From Fragum whitleyi (lineage: Eukaryota > Mollusca > Bivalvia > Cardiida > Cardiidae), in contig OX411549.1 of NCBI GenBank assembly GCA_948146395.1, positions 37,842,693-37,906,692 of the forward strand: a stretch of 64,000 nucleotides of DNA, written 5' to 3'. A model generated the notes under the pieces. That model was given only the letters and a program-made list of their open reading frames with translations. It was not told where the DNA came from and did no database searches. Shown here one piece after another: positions 45,793-57,200 of this stretch; the first letter of the stretch is position 1, and every line of letters starts with the position of its first letter. A program made the translations under genes and the position numbers.

Positions 45793-46911
45793 TCAATAAT
45801 TCCATTCGAATCTTGTCCCCGAAAGATTGAAAAATCTTTCATTGTGAGGCTTGAAAAGACGCTTTAACTCTGGCTTAAAAGGTTCCCAATTTATGGTCGA
45901 TTCATTCGTCCGCCCTCGGTCATTTCCGAAACAAGAGGACATGCTAGCGCCTGGGTCTTTCAGACAATAAAACCCCTTTTCTTTATTGAATACGAAGTCT
46001 CTTTTCTTTATTACGTGTGGAAGTTGAAGAAAAGATTCTACCTCGTGTAGAACGTTGTATGGATCATTCTTTAACCTAACAGAGTCAATGATATGAATTT
46101 GGGATCTATTGAAATATTTCAAATAATTTTGAAAGGGTTCGTCATAAAACGAAAATCGAAATCGTTCCCCAAACAGCTCGACCCAAGACGTGTTAGTCAT
46201 GTTTTTAGATAACTTCACACGCTTGGCGAAATCATCTTCCATAAAAGTCAAGTGCGATATAACTCGATCAATGGGTTCACGCATCATGAGTATCAATTTC
46301 ACATTAGGGTCCATTGTTCGAATCCTTTCAGGTGCCTCAATGCTTGAGAAATAATTTGGAGATTTTTCCATCGTGATTTGATCTTCGAGACTTGGTGGCA
46401 TTATGTTTTTATAATAATCCATTCCTTTGTCCCATTTTCGGGAAAAGAAAGATACTTCGAAGGGGCGTCGTTTAATCACTATCCTGGGATGCATTGCTAA
46501 AAAGTCCAAGAGCTCTCGAGTCCCAGCTTTGAAGACCCCAATTATCAGTGCACGTGGAAACCGAGGCTCACACCCAGCGGGTAAATCACGTGCCGTCGTT
46601 TTTGATTGGACGTTACACATTTGAATATTTCTACAATAACCATTTTCAGGTGATGCTTCTTCAGATGGGTGCATCTCAAGACAATTTTGAATTCGAATTC
46701 TTAATATGGTGTTATAAATTTCCACCGCCGAGTAAACAAACGAAAGATTGCCAATTCCATTTTTCACTCCAATGGGTTTTAGATCCATTATTGACCCATT
46801 TACACTAGTTTCTGTTGCAGAATGTCTATACAACGCGTAAATCCCAAGACACAGAACTATCATGACAAAATAGCGAAAATACATCATAAAGCGTATCATA
46901 GCTACAACCAT
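45793..46911 (-). CDS. Heparan-sulfate 3-O-sulfotransferase-like enzyme, copy A
   Basis: Intronless 372-aa ORF, predicted type II Golgi protein: a short cytoplasmic tail, then a hydrophobic segment (about residues 8-27). The sulfotransferase domain starts at about 117. PAPS 5'-loop: ALIIGVFKAGTRELL (K128, T131). Catalytic-region Glu in FEVSFF (E152). TMEKSPNYF follows (K183). 3'-phosphate motif: REPIDRVISHLTF (R211, S219). The C-terminus KGFYCL ... SSCFG...RGR matches the HS3ST disulfide loop. These enzymes transfer sulfate from PAPS to glucosamine 3-OH of heparan sulfate. The His usually found two residues after the catalytic Glu (EVHFF in vertebrate HS3STs, from memory) is Ser here. An ATAAATAAAG box lies about 30-40 bp upstream of the ATG. 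Substrate is not predictable. Confidence 0.87.
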   Translation of the reverse strand: MVVAMIRFMMYFRYFVMIVLCLGIYALYRHSATETSVNGSIMDLKPIGVKNGIGNLSFVYSAVEIYNTILRIRIQNCLEMHPSEEASPENGYCRNIQMCNVQSKTTARDLPAGCEPRFPRALIIGVFKAGTRELLDFLAMHPRIVIKRRPFEVSFFSRKWDKGMDYYKNIMPPSLEDQITMEKSPNYFSSIEAPERIRTMDPNVKLILMMREPIDRVISHLTFMEDDFAKRVKLSKNMTNTSWVELFGERFRFSFYDEPFQNYLKYFNRSQIHIIDSVRLKNDPYNVLHEVESFLQLPHVIKKRDFVFNKEKGFYCLKDPGASMSSCFGNDRGRTNESTINWEPFKPELKRLFKPHNERFFNLSGTRFEWNY

Positions 46912-47009
46912 TGTATTGAGAAATGAAATGAAACTCGTTGAACTTTATTTATGCATACTGTTATTGTAAATCAATACATTTTGAATATTTCACTGGTATT
47001 CTGCGTTAT

Positions 47010-47395
47010 AAATGAACTGGCAGGGCGGTGCTTAGCCGTGACGTAAATTGGCGAGTTAACTTTTAAATATTTTGGGTTCATTGAAAAGTAAGTCGGCAAT
47101 AATCGTGAACGCATGTAAATAACTGTATCCTAAAACCTAGAGGGTTCACGTGCTTGGAGAGAGTGAACACATTTCATCGTTTGGTTACCCAAGCCTCGTA
47201 ACTTCAGCTTGATCAAGCTGAAGTTACGAGGATTTGGCTACCAATCTACGATTAAAGGTCTCTAGTTATTTATGTCGACTCTCTTTAGAAGTAAGTTATT
47301 TTTTTAAATATAAGCTGATTTACCTTAACCTTAAGTGCAACGACCCGTTATTTAGGCTCCGCCCTGCCAGGCCATTTAAAATGAATTATAACTCG
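47010..47395. other. Block with GGCAGGGCGG ends, rearranged between copies
   Basis: Bounded by CTGGCAGGGCGG and CCGCCCTGCC inverted ends. In copy B the corresponding block (58788-59094) lies in the opposite orientation and on the other side of the neighbouring GCCATGCAGAGTA segment. Includes a perfect 38-bp palindrome at 47194-47231. Confidence 0.65.
47194..47231. repeat. Perfect 38-bp palindrome
   Basis: CCTCGTAACTTCAGCTTGA is followed exactly by its reverse complement. The core resembles the hairpin of the GGCGTAAC elements (CATCGTAACTACAGCTTGA). It is absent from copy B. Confidence 0.85.
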
Positions 47396-47649
47396 TAGCC
47401 AATGAAATTTCGCAAATGTACACAGGCCATGCAGAGTAGGTGACGGGATGAATTACTATTACGGGTACAAAAGTTTCCCTTTTTTTGTTTACAATCAGTC
47501 CTAAGCTAAGGAGCACTTTCGACTTGCCAAATGTATCCATCCTTGTCTATATGCACGGTTTTCAGAGGCCATTAATTATTTTTTCTAGGCATGGCCTTAT
47601 TCAGAATTTTCTTTTTGTAGAGAAATTTTGGGTTAGTTAGTTTTCTTTT

Positions 47650-48350
47650 GGCTCGTTGGCCGAGTGGTGAGCGCGCTCGACTCGTAACCTGTTGGTTGCG
47701 GGTTCGAGCCCCACTGGAGGCGGGTAGTGTATTTGGGAAGGGCACTTAACAGACAGGGCCCCAGTCCACCCAGCTGTAAAAGTTGGTAGCAGTGGTTAGA
47801 AACTGTTGCCTCTCTGTCTTTGTGCAGGATAAGATCTTGAATGAGTACAGTTAAGAACATCGTGAAATTTACAAGGTGAATGATTTTGGAATGATTAAGG
47901 AATGAACTTGATTGAGTGTGTGGAGCGAGTTTTGAGTGAATTTAATGGGAGGTAATCCTATATCGAAAATTTTGTTCAGGAAGAACAAAATTTGCGATAT
48001 TGATTACCTCCCTTTAATAAAATAAATACAAATAAGTTTTATACATAGCTTCCTATTTCTTCAGGAACCTATGAGACGCTTTTAATTTGAATTATGTCAG
48101 TGAAATCGCGATTTTTATCTATCAAAACTTTCTTTGAATGCCCATGTTGATTCTATGTTTTTCAATGGGTTTGAGCGTTTTTGAATGGTATGAGTGAGTG
48201 TTTTGATTGAATGATTGGAGCGCTGAGTGAGCGATTAAGAATGGTTTTGATTGAGGTGAATGTCAATTGTAATTAACTGTAAGGACCACAATGGAAATAA
48301 GAGTCATTTGACCCTTTATCGTGTTATCCTCGAGTTAAAATAAATAAATG
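47650..48350 (+). repeat. tRNA-derived SINE interrupted by a MITE (copy A)
   Basis: The head is GGCTCGTTGGCCGAGTGGTG with box B GGTTCGAGCCC. The body has TTGGGAAGGGCACTTAAC and CCACCCAGCTGTAAAA, reminiscent of conserved SINE central domains. The tail AAAATAAATAAATG is reached only after a 432-bp MITE. The uninterrupted counterpart is at 59292-59559. Confidence 0.72.
47848..48279. mobile_element. CAGTTAA-family MITE, exact ends from empty site
   Basis: 432 bp from CAGTTAAGAACATCGTG to TTAACTG, flanked by TA (47846-47847, 48280-48281). Copy B has a single TA at 59486-59487 and no insert. The terminal repeats, TA target and central hairpin (GGGAGGTAATCCTATATCG / CGATATTGATTACCTCCC) fit a Tc1/mariner-mobilised MITE. 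Confidence 0.88.
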
Positions 48351-48409
48351 AATTTTGTTTTTCTTCTTCCATTTTTTTTATTAATTTGGCAATTAGGAAA
48401 TCTGCTCTG

Positions 48410-48530
48410 AGTTCGGGTGGGTTCAGGATGATAAAATTGCAAATTATTCCCCGCTTTGCACGTACACTTGTGTGGAAAGCGGGGTATAATTTGCAAATAG
48501 TTTGCCCCGGTTTGTCTTCCTGAACGCAGA
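48410..48530. mobile_element. Palindromic MITE (CTTTGCACG family)
   Basis: TTCAGGATGATAAAATTGC pairs with the right arm ending CTTCCTGAACGCAGACC. The centre has CCCCGCTTTGCACGTAC / GTGGAAAGCGGGG. The paralogous copy is at 59625-59745. Confidence 0.66.
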
Positions 48531-48872
48531 CCAGAATTAACCCTTGTCATGCTGAACCCGGAATATTCCTGCTTTGGCAGGAGCTGTAGACAAACATCAG
48601 CCTGCACATAAGTGCAGTCTGAAGTTAGTCTACACCACCTGTTTCTCACTTTCAAACCAGAATTGTGAGTAGATTTAGTTTTTTAAAAGAAAATTGACCT
48701 ACAGATGGTACTTTCAGTGCTTTTTGCCCTTTGATTTTGATGGAAATTTTAGCCAAATTTTATTCAGCATAACAAGTGTTAAGATTTACTACTGATTGCA
48801 ACATAAAGTTATTTTCTAAAAAAAAAAAAAAAAAAGGAAAAAGGTAAAATTATCTTCGAACACCGCTACAGG

Positions 48873-49493
48873 TAAGAAAATCGTGAAATTGACCGAGATA
48901 AATAATTTAGGAACGAAATTGAATGATTGCAATGTTTGAGTTTTGAGTGAAATTAACCAAGGGTAAACCAATATCGTTAATTTTGTTCATCCTGAACAAA
49001 ATTAGAGAGATTTATTACCCCCATTTAAAAAAATGCATATACGTTCTATAAGTAGCTTTCGATGTCTCCAAGAACCAATCAGACGCTTACAATTTCAATC
49101 AATTCAGGGAAATCGCGATTTTTCTTGTTATATCTATGTTAGCCATTTTAGAGCGCTTGTGAATGGTTTGAGTAAGTGTTTGGAACGGATTAACCCTTTC
49201 CTGTTTTACAAAATTTTGGACCTGTCCAAATTCAAAGGTTTTGCAGACGAAAATTAAAAGTGGATTTAATTTGAAAAATAGCCATTCAGTAGGGTAGAAA
49301 ATAGTGTGGAAATAGAAGAAATTGCTTGTTAGAAGCAATTTCTTCTTTTTTCACAATGTTTTCTCAATCATAAAATCACAGGCACGTAAAAAGCAGGGGT
49401 TAAACAGCAAAGGGTTAATGGAGCGCTGACTGAGCGATTAACAATGGTTTTGATCGTGGTAAATGCCAATATAACGATGTTCATGACTGTACC
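48873..49493. mobile_element. CAGTTAA-family MITE split by a TTAA element
   Basis: Left half has AAGAAAATCGTGAAATTGAC; the right half resumes with TGGAGCGCTGAC and ends near ATGTTCATGACTGTAC. The 221-bp interruption is at 49194-49414. The copy B homologue (60282-60656) is truncated at its right end. Confidence 0.66.
49194..49414. mobile_element. piggyBac-like MITE (TTAA target), copy A insertion
   Basis: 221 bp from CCCTTTCCTGTTTTAC to CAGCAAAGGG between two TTAA tetranucleotides (49190-49193, 49415-49418). Copy B has one uninterrupted TTAA (60632-60635). The internal hairpin is GAAGAAATTGCTT ... AAGCAATTTCTTC. CCCT-type ends with TTAA targets are the piggyBac hallmark. Confidence 0.84.
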
Positions 49494-49554
49494 GCAAAGT
49501 AAATTTTAATCTATGAAAAGGGCTCGCTAATGAACCATTTGATTCGTTGTTTTT

Positions 49555-49690
49555 TTGTTTTTTTTGTTTGGGGTTTAACGTCACATTAATGCAGTTATAT
49601 ATCGCTGCTGGAGCACCTACCGATGGTTTCCTGTAGTTTCTCACACCAAAACAAGCACACCATTCCATCCGAGCGACCAGCTCCTCAATC
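49555..49690. repeat. SINE 3' fragment
   Basis: GGGGTTTAACGTCACATTAA, GCTGGAGCACCTACCGATGG and CACACCATTCCATCCGAGCG; homologous to 60705-60850 in copy B. Confidence 0.55.
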
Positions 49691-50534
49691 CACTAAAGCC
49701 TGCTACTAATCACACTCCCATTTGTGGAGGACAAAATTAAATGACTCGTGTCACAATAGAATTTTTTTCAAATTTTGGATGAAAATTTGCCAACATGGGG
49801 TTCTAGCTCATGACCCGACGATTGATAGCCAAAAGTCATTCGGATTATCACTCGGAACATTCCGTAAACTCAAAAATACCTCGGACGTAAGTGTAGTAAT
49901 TTTTGGTCATTTTTAAGTTAATTCGGCTCCTGGTGGTACTTTGGTTAATAATTCGCACGCAGAAAAGCAAATTCCTTTAATTATTGCAGAACGTCCATGG
50001 AGATCTTTTAGCATATTATGATTTGACAGCAAAACGCAGTAAAACATCGCGTTTTGTTTTCAAATAATAGCATGACTAGTTTTTATCCTACGTTGATTTA
50101 TTTTTCGCAGCGTCATCCTCAGTTATGTTGGTGACGTCATGTAAACCCATGTGCGAAATGGTGCGATTTCAAGTCTGCGCCCTTATTTTTCCCGAGGTAA
50201 ACTCAAAATATCCATTTTTTGTTTAGGCAGGTGCGTGTTTATCATCTAGTTTTTACCCTGTCTTTTTATAAATTGACTTATTTTGAATGCCAAAATATAG
50301 GCATGTTTTAATAATTTTTCATTTAACTTGCAGTCTTTTATAGAAATTATTTTGTTTCTTCTCGAGAAAAGCAATATAAATAAAGACGTTTTATTTGCTT
50401 AGGTTTTGTTGTACTCTTCCAACAAGATTTGATTCCAATCTAAAAAATAAATAAATAAATAAATAAATAAATAAATCAATAGCAAATAAATTACTCCCCT
50501 TTAATTGGGCCCTGTCATTAAGGAGATTCGTTCG

Positions 50535-51140
50535 ATTGTTTAAATGGTTTTACGCCGCTTTTAACAATCTTTCTTTTGTATCGCGGCGGCTGGAATTAAT
50601 AGTATTTTTCGTTAACCAGTCTAACATTTACAATTCTTCCATGTCCCAAGCTGTTGTCTAATAAACAGTTAGTAACATCGGAAAATTGGCATTCATCTCA
50701 ATCAAAACCATTCTAAATCGCTCTTTCATCGCTCTATTCATCAATTCCATTAATTTTTACCACAAGCAAACCTTTTCGCTGTATTACTATACAGACAGCG
50801 TCGTGACCGCACATTAAGCACGGGGGTAAGTGTCGAAAATTACATTTTAAGCTTGTTACCGTTTTCTTTGAAAAAGAATTATACTTAAATAGTGATTTTT
50901 TCGTGTTAAGATAGAAAATACTGGGAAATTAGAAACATACTCATGTGAAGTTTTATCTTTTTCAGAGACCAGCTATGTTAAGGCGATACAAAGATAAAGA
51001 AAACCCTGTAAGTAAAAGACATATGCGATTATTCATAGGTGAGAGGCAAATAGTCGGAAAGTATGGGTGGCGCAGCCGGAATCCGGCGTATTTGGCTTGG
51101 ATGTTCGATGCGCGACCAACCGCGCTATGACGGCGGCGTC
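50535..51140 (-). repeat. SINE with displaced head and tail (copy A)
   Basis: The tail-type part (50540-50640, TACGCCGCTTTTAACAATC) and tRNA-like head (51062-51138, TATGACGGCGGC with box B remnant) are separated by a partial CAGTTAA-family MITE and other sequence. The box B is damaged in this copy (GGAATCCGGCG lacks the CGAAC seen at 62992). Confidence 0.55.
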
Positions 51141-51175
51141 GTGATGGAGAGGAACTACATTTGCAAACAGCAATA

Positions 51176-51612
51176 CAGTTAGAGACACCGTGAATTTGAC
51201 AGACATTCCGATCAAAATCATTCTTAATCAATCACTCAGCGCTCCATTCATTCATTCCAAACACTCACTCGAACCATTCAAAAACGCTCAAACCTATGGA
51301 AAAATATAGAATCAAGAACGTCCTTCAAAATAAATATTGATAGAGAAAAAACCGCGATTGCATTGACATAATTCGAATTGTTAGCGTCTCAAAGGTTATT
51401 GAAGAAATGGGAAGCTATCTATAGAACTTGTATGCATATTTAATTAAAGGGAGGTAGTCAATATCGCAAATTTTGTTCATCCTGAACAAAATTTGCGATA
51501 AAGGATTACCTCCAATTAAGTTCACTCAAAACCCGCTCCACGCGCTCATTTAATTTCATTCCTAAATTATTCCAAAATCATTCATCTTGTCAATTTCACG
51601 ATGTGTTAACTG
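51176..51612. mobile_element. CAGTTAA-family MITE
   Basis: CAGTTAGAGACACCGTGAA to GTGTTAACTG, flanked by TA at 51174-51175 and 51613-51614. The homologous insertion in copy B is 63518-63960, so it predates the duplication. Confidence 0.78.
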
Positions 51613-52961
51613 TATATCTAGATTTGAGCCCATTCCATCGTGATATTTGCGATGGGCCTGTATTCCAAAGTTTAACATGAATAAATTCTAATGACAATAG
51701 TAGATATAATATTCAACGCCATATTTCTTTCTAGCCACTGGAATCTTTTTTTCATTATTGATTCTTTTGATGCAATTTTATAGTTATAATTTAATTTCAT
51801 TTTATCAATAAAACTGTTTTATTCTATCTTATTGGTCGAAAAATGGTTTCTTTCCTCGATGAAAACAATGTTTAGTTCATAAAAATTTTGTGAGCTCGTC
51901 ACAAAGTAGTTCAGTTATAAAACTATTTAACTTTGGAGTAATTTTCACATTTATGCAGCATGATATTAAACTACATGTATAAGATATGAAAATGTATTCA
52001 TAAAGTGCGTTGAGTATTATAGTTTAATATCCCCATGATATGAAAATAAAGAAAAAAAACCACCTGTTTTTATAGTTTAATTGGGCATATGCACGGTATT
52101 TCAATCAAATTCATGTGCGCGGGGCAATATTAACAGCATAGAACACACAATGTAGGAAAATTATCTGCTGACTGCTTGAAAAGATGAGAAGTGCCGGTGG
52201 TCGTGTTTGAATGTTCGACCTCTATAAAATATCAAAATGACGCCATGTGTTTATGTTTTGCAAAGTGCAAGTAAGAATGAAAAGTATGATATCCAACAAC
52301 ACGCCGTATAAAGGGAATGTTTGGCGACCCTAGACAGACTAGGAACGAAACTTATTTTTGCACCTGGCTGATTTCTGAGTCAAAAATAATCATTGTAATT
52401 CCTCGTGTTAAAGTTTTTAAAATGCAATCCCTGTTGACATCTGTTGAAAAAAATCTCGCTTTTACATCTTCATTGCACTTCGACGGTCAATCATATTGTA
52501 AATCTCGTGACTTGATTATATTTTTCATCGTGTAAAGGTAATTAGAAGAAGAATGTCATCTTATTGATTCATTATTGATCATGTACGATGTACCATATTT
52601 TATTGAGTTTTTTTTTTATCTACGTTATTTTCTAAAAGATATTCTACTGTAATTAGATTTTTGAAGTCAACATGGGACTTCGTCACATCTGGGTTTCGTT
52701 AATTTAATGTGAACCGTCATGCAAAACGGGGTTAGCAAGAAATTTAGAAAAATGTAAATGTATGAACGAGACTAGAATAAGATTATATCGCGATAGTTCA
52801 AAACGTATGTATGAAATAAGAAGAAATTACATAGAATTTAATCACAAAAAATCGTAGGTCATTTGTTTTATTGTGAACACAGATTGCTCCGCTCATTTAT
52901 TATACCCAACGTCATCTTTAGCGGGAACACCGTTGTTTTTGACGTCATATACATTGTAACT

Positions 52962-53410
52962 CCATTCGGAACATCACTCGGTAATTTCCGTAAACTGCAA
53001 CAGACCTCGGATATTTAAGGCGGATGGGTATGTAACAAAATCGTGCATTTTGTTAGGCGGAAACAGTGTAAGAAAAACTAGCACTGTAGATTTATATCTT
53101 TTGCAGCAAATAACGGCTGAAACATCTTAATTTTTGAGAATGACGAATCATTCTCAAAAATTAAGATTTTTTCAGCCGTTTTTAAGAATCTTATGATTTA
53201 TATTTATATTAGGCTACGCTGGTTTCACGTCAGTGATTTAAACGAGTAGCTTTGGCGACGTCGAATGTTTTCACTCACAGTTTCTAGGACAAACACTATC
53301 ATAACTGACGTCATCGAGGTTTTCCAAGGTTTTCTCGTTATTTTTAAAAATAGTTCGTCTATGTACATCCGAGGTTGATCGTGAGATTGGCCGAGTGGTG
53401 TTCCGAATGC
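52962..53410. mobile_element. Foldback element with CATTCGGAACA ends, copy B1
   Basis: Counterpart of 38663-39100. The flanks ATTGTAACTC / CATATAACTC both differ from copy A (..ACCC) at the same base. Confidence 0.65.
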
Positions 53411-53765
53411 ATATAACTCATGTGCTCAATTACACGCTTCATTTTGTGTGAACATCTTACAACGGCAATATCATTAATTTTTCGTTAATTTCACACCCAG
53501 AAAAATGTTATAGAACTATTTCACCCAGTAAAGGGTAATAAAACTACATGTAGTTTTAGAATAACAATCGTATTAAAACGGATATAATTTAATTTTATCG
53601 TTGATATGTCCATGAATAAAGACTGACGGGGGAGGAGTTATATGCAAAACGAAATCCTCGGGTTCCACCCTCAGATCTTATAGGTAGATTTTGCGCGGTG
53701 AGCCGTGAAATCAACTGTTTAGTGTTAGATTCTCGTGCCATTCGTTCGAAAATGATAAAACAGGT

Positions 53766-54678
53766 TATAGTCCGTTTGACTTCTATATGGACCAACATTT
53801 TGCCCGAAATCTCGGAAATGAAAAAAATGAAACGATTTTTTTTCTTGTCATATGATATTTCCAACTCATACCATGACGAGTTTTGATTTTCAGAATTTTT
53901 CAATGTAAAATAGTGATTTTGTCCGTCCGTCTACATGTTAACTTTCAGCCTTTCATACCTACTTGTGTCTGTATTAAACGGAACAGCGAAGTGTATAACC
54001 AAAAATAGTACTGATTTGAATAGGGGCCGAGTCAAAAGTGTAAGATTTTAAGTGAGTTGTTTTAGTATAAAATCGAGTATTTATATAAATTTAAGTTTGT
54101 CGAAGATTTTTACTACCTTTGGATATCAAATCTGAATATATTTTCTCTTTGTTCAGAAACCTTTTAACCAGATAATTGATAATTGTTTTATCTATTCTGA
54201 GATAAACCCCAAATTCACATGTTAAGACCAATCAAAATGCATTATTTAACGAAGTCGATGGGAATTTCTCGAGGAAAACTTGGTAAGAAGGCGATTAATA
54301 ACGGTAAAAATCTCGTGATATTTAAGTTTAAGATGACATGACCGTCGATATGCTAATTAGCATGTCCAAATAAGGAATAATGGACATTTCATCTGTCAAA
54401 TATCTAGTATAAAACCACGTGTTTTTACTATAAGTTTACAATTTCTTATACCTGAACAGCCTCCATCACCCCTCGTGTTTAAGGGCGGAAAATGCTAAAA
54501 TATTAACATTGACTAGATAGACAAAATCATAATTTTGAAATCATTTTATTTTCAAAAATAATTTTTGGAATGGTATTAAGCTGAAATTACGATTTTACAT
54601 CAAACAAATCCTTCATTCAAACGCAATTTTATGTAATTTGTGAAAAGGTTGGTCCATATAGAAGTCAAACGGACTATA
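53766..54678 (+). mobile_element. TAGTCCG-TIR DNA element (copy B of the duplication)
   Basis: TATAGTCCGTTTGACTTC to CAAACGGACTATA; counterpart of 39450-40345 at the same relative position. Confidence 0.72.
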
Positions 54679-55013
54679 TAATAAAATATTTAAAAAGTTT
54701 AAAATTTAGCGTTTAAATCAACGTAATTGCTTTTTAATTATACTCGGATTACCTATGGTAATGGACTCAGCGCCTACGTCTGAGCTCGGTTTTGAAAGTA
54801 CACCTACTAGTATACCTTTTCCATGTACGCATCAACGCGAAAATGAAAATATTTGATAGACATTAAATATTTTGTATAAATGAGACCCGTCGAGCGATAC
54901 GGGACCGCCCGAGGCCTCAATGATACACATGTAAATCCTTATTTGAAAAAAAAAAAATGTAGAGAGTGACCATTGGTCGCATTTTCAAAATAAATGAATA
55001 AGTTAAGAAAATC

Positions 55014-55151
55014 TGTCCCGCGTTCAGGATATCAAAACGATGCAAACTGTTTTCAAAATATATCCCGTTTCGAAAGCAAGAGCACGTGCAAAGCTCTGTA
55101 TTTATTGCAAACAGTTTGTATCGTTTCGTCTTTCTGAACGCAGGGCTGGTT
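55014..55151. mobile_element. Palindromic MITE (CTTTGCACG family)
   Basis: Counterpart of 40757-40896; the arms are CGCGTTCAGGATATC and TTCTGAACGCAGGGC. Confidence 0.66.
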
Positions 55152-55229
55152 TCACGATTTTATTGTGATTTAGAATTGTCCATATATGCAACAATTAATC
55201 CGTGGTGCGACATGTCCATTAATTTCATC

Positions 55230-55506
55230 GATTGATTGAATGGAGTTTTAAGCCGCTTTAAACATTTTTCCAGTTATATCACGCCGGCTGGAGCACCTAA
55301 CAATGGATTTCTAGTACTTCTCTCACCAGTACAACCATCACATCCTCTTCTAGCATCCAGCTGCTATCTAACATAGGTCTACGATTATCAACCCATTGGT
55401 GAGAGACATATAGTCGGAAAGAATGAGTGCCGCCGTCGGGGATCGAACCCGGGACCTCTAGATTGACAGTCCAACGCGCTACCAATTGCGATGTGACGGC
55501 GGCCCC
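55230..55506 (-). repeat. Full-length tRNA-derived SINE (copy B)
   Basis: Counterpart of 40973-41250, with box B GGTTCGATCCC on the minus strand and an Asp-like anticodon loop. A 62-codon minus-strand ORF over it is meaningless. Confidence 0.74.
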
Positions 55507-56513
55507 TTTAACTTCAATCGTGTGTCAACATAAAACCATGGCCAGCCTTTGCTTCTCGAAAAATGCAATTTCCCTAAAGTAATGAAAAAAAAAATGAGAT
55601 AGCATTCTTCGTTTGGTGTACTTGAGAGTTTAATGAAATTCCAAAGCTATAGATAATGAGCCGCCACAAAATTTATAGCCGCAAGGACGGATACGTCACT
55701 TAATCGGGGTTCCTCGGTGATTCTACGAAATAGACCTCGGGAATAATAAAGGCGCAGCCATGAAAACGCGTCATATCGCACTTTGGGTTATATAACGTCA
55801 CTTACATTACTGAAGATATAGAGGATAATATTTGTTTCAGTGTAAGATCGATTTATATTTCATTGAGTGAAAAGAAAAGCTATATTTTCACGAGTGGTAG
55901 AGCCACGAGTGAAAATATAGCTTTTGTTGTTCACGAAATGAAATATCAATCGATCTTACTCGAAAAACAAACGATTATTCTCTTTCTTTAATGCAAAAAT
56001 CTGACAAAGTGTGAAGTTTGTAGGACATATTTTCCTAAAGCGCGTCATTTTGCACGTGATTGCTATGCAACGTTCATTGTGACGTCACTTATTTCGCCCC
56101 GCATAGATGACGTCAGATAGGGTGAAATGCCCAAAAGCAGGGTAAAATATTTTGATAATTTCACTGCTTTGCGGTGAGATTATCAAGTGATAATCTACCG
56201 TTATTTCCCGATAAACCACCGAAAAGCATTAAAGAAGACATTCGAATTACACGGGCATATGATTATTTGGAAACAAAACGCAGTAATACAACACAGTGTA
56301 TTACTGTGTTTTGTTTTCAAATTAAAACATGTCAAAAAGATCTCCACAGACGATCGGAAAGCTTTAACGGATTTTTTCATATTCAAGCGTATTGACCAAA
56401 GTACCACAAGAAAGTCGGATTACCTACGAAATGATCAAAATTGCAAAACTAACGTCAGAGTTTCTTTCCAGTTGTCGGGAAAGTTCCAGCATTTTTTTAA
56501 TCATACGCCACTC

Positions 56514-56960
56514 TCATTCGGAACACCACTCGGCTAATCTCACGATCAACCTCGGATGTACATAGACGGACTATTTTTAAAAATACGGGAAATTCCTGGA
56601 AAAACTTGATGACGTCACTTTAAATGGCGTTAGCCTTCGAAACTGTGAGTGAAAACATTCGACGTCGCCAACGCTACTCGTTTAAGTCACTGACGTGAAA
56701 CCATTGTATCCTCATATAAATATCCTTAGATTCTTAAATAACGGCTAAAAAATCTTAATTTTTGAGAATGATTCGTCATTCTCAAAAATTAAGACTTTTC
56801 AGCCGTTATTTACTGTAAAAGATATAAATCAACAGTGCTGGTTTTTCTTACACTGTTTCCGCCTAACAAAATGCACGATTTTGTTACATACCCATCCGCC
56901 TTACATACACCAGAGTTCTGTTGCAGTTTACGGAAATGGCCTAGTGATGTTCCGAATGAC
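56514..56960. mobile_element. Foldback element with 10-bp TSD, copy B2
   Basis: Starts CATTCGGAACACCACTCGG and ends ATGTTCCGAATG. It is flanked by identical ACGCCACTCT repeats and absent at 45552-45562 in copy A, where the target reads ACGTCAGTTC-like without an insert. It is inverted relative to 38663-39100. The interior has the same AATTTTTGAGAATGA hairpin. A TSD of 9-11 bp with long inverted ends is typical of Mutator-like elements. Confidence 0.78.
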
Positions 56961-57200
56961 GCCACTCTCCATGAGGCCATTTATATTTTTGTGCTTAAAT
57001 ATAAACCTGTTACGCAACACCGTCACAAATCTATAAATAGCCACTGAGGAGGGTGACGGATTTCCTGAAACTATAAATAGATTTGTGCCTAAAGATGTTA
57101 TATTGTTAGGCTCAACCTTCACAGTAAAAATATGACTTGTAACGAGCATCCATACATTGTTAAGGTGACATTACAATTAGATCTTGTCCCTGAAAGTATT

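Larger units (their letters stand above)
38136..51650. repeat. Segmental duplication, copy A
   Basis: Similarity to copy B begins at CGACGGTCAATCATATTGT in both copies. It is collinear through a shared TAGTCCG element, a shared SINE, the sulfotransferase gene and a string of MITEs. Homologous parts are 38136-41540 and 45276-51650; the 3.7 kb between them is a later retroelement insertion. Copy A also carries a TA-flanked MITE (47848) and a TTAA-flanked MITE (49194) absent from B. Confidence 0.85.

Noticed and set aside
46427..46808. Plus-strand ORFs antisense to the sulfotransferase
   Set aside because: Shadows of the HS3ST-like gene; they recur at 57893-58216 only because the gene is duplicated.
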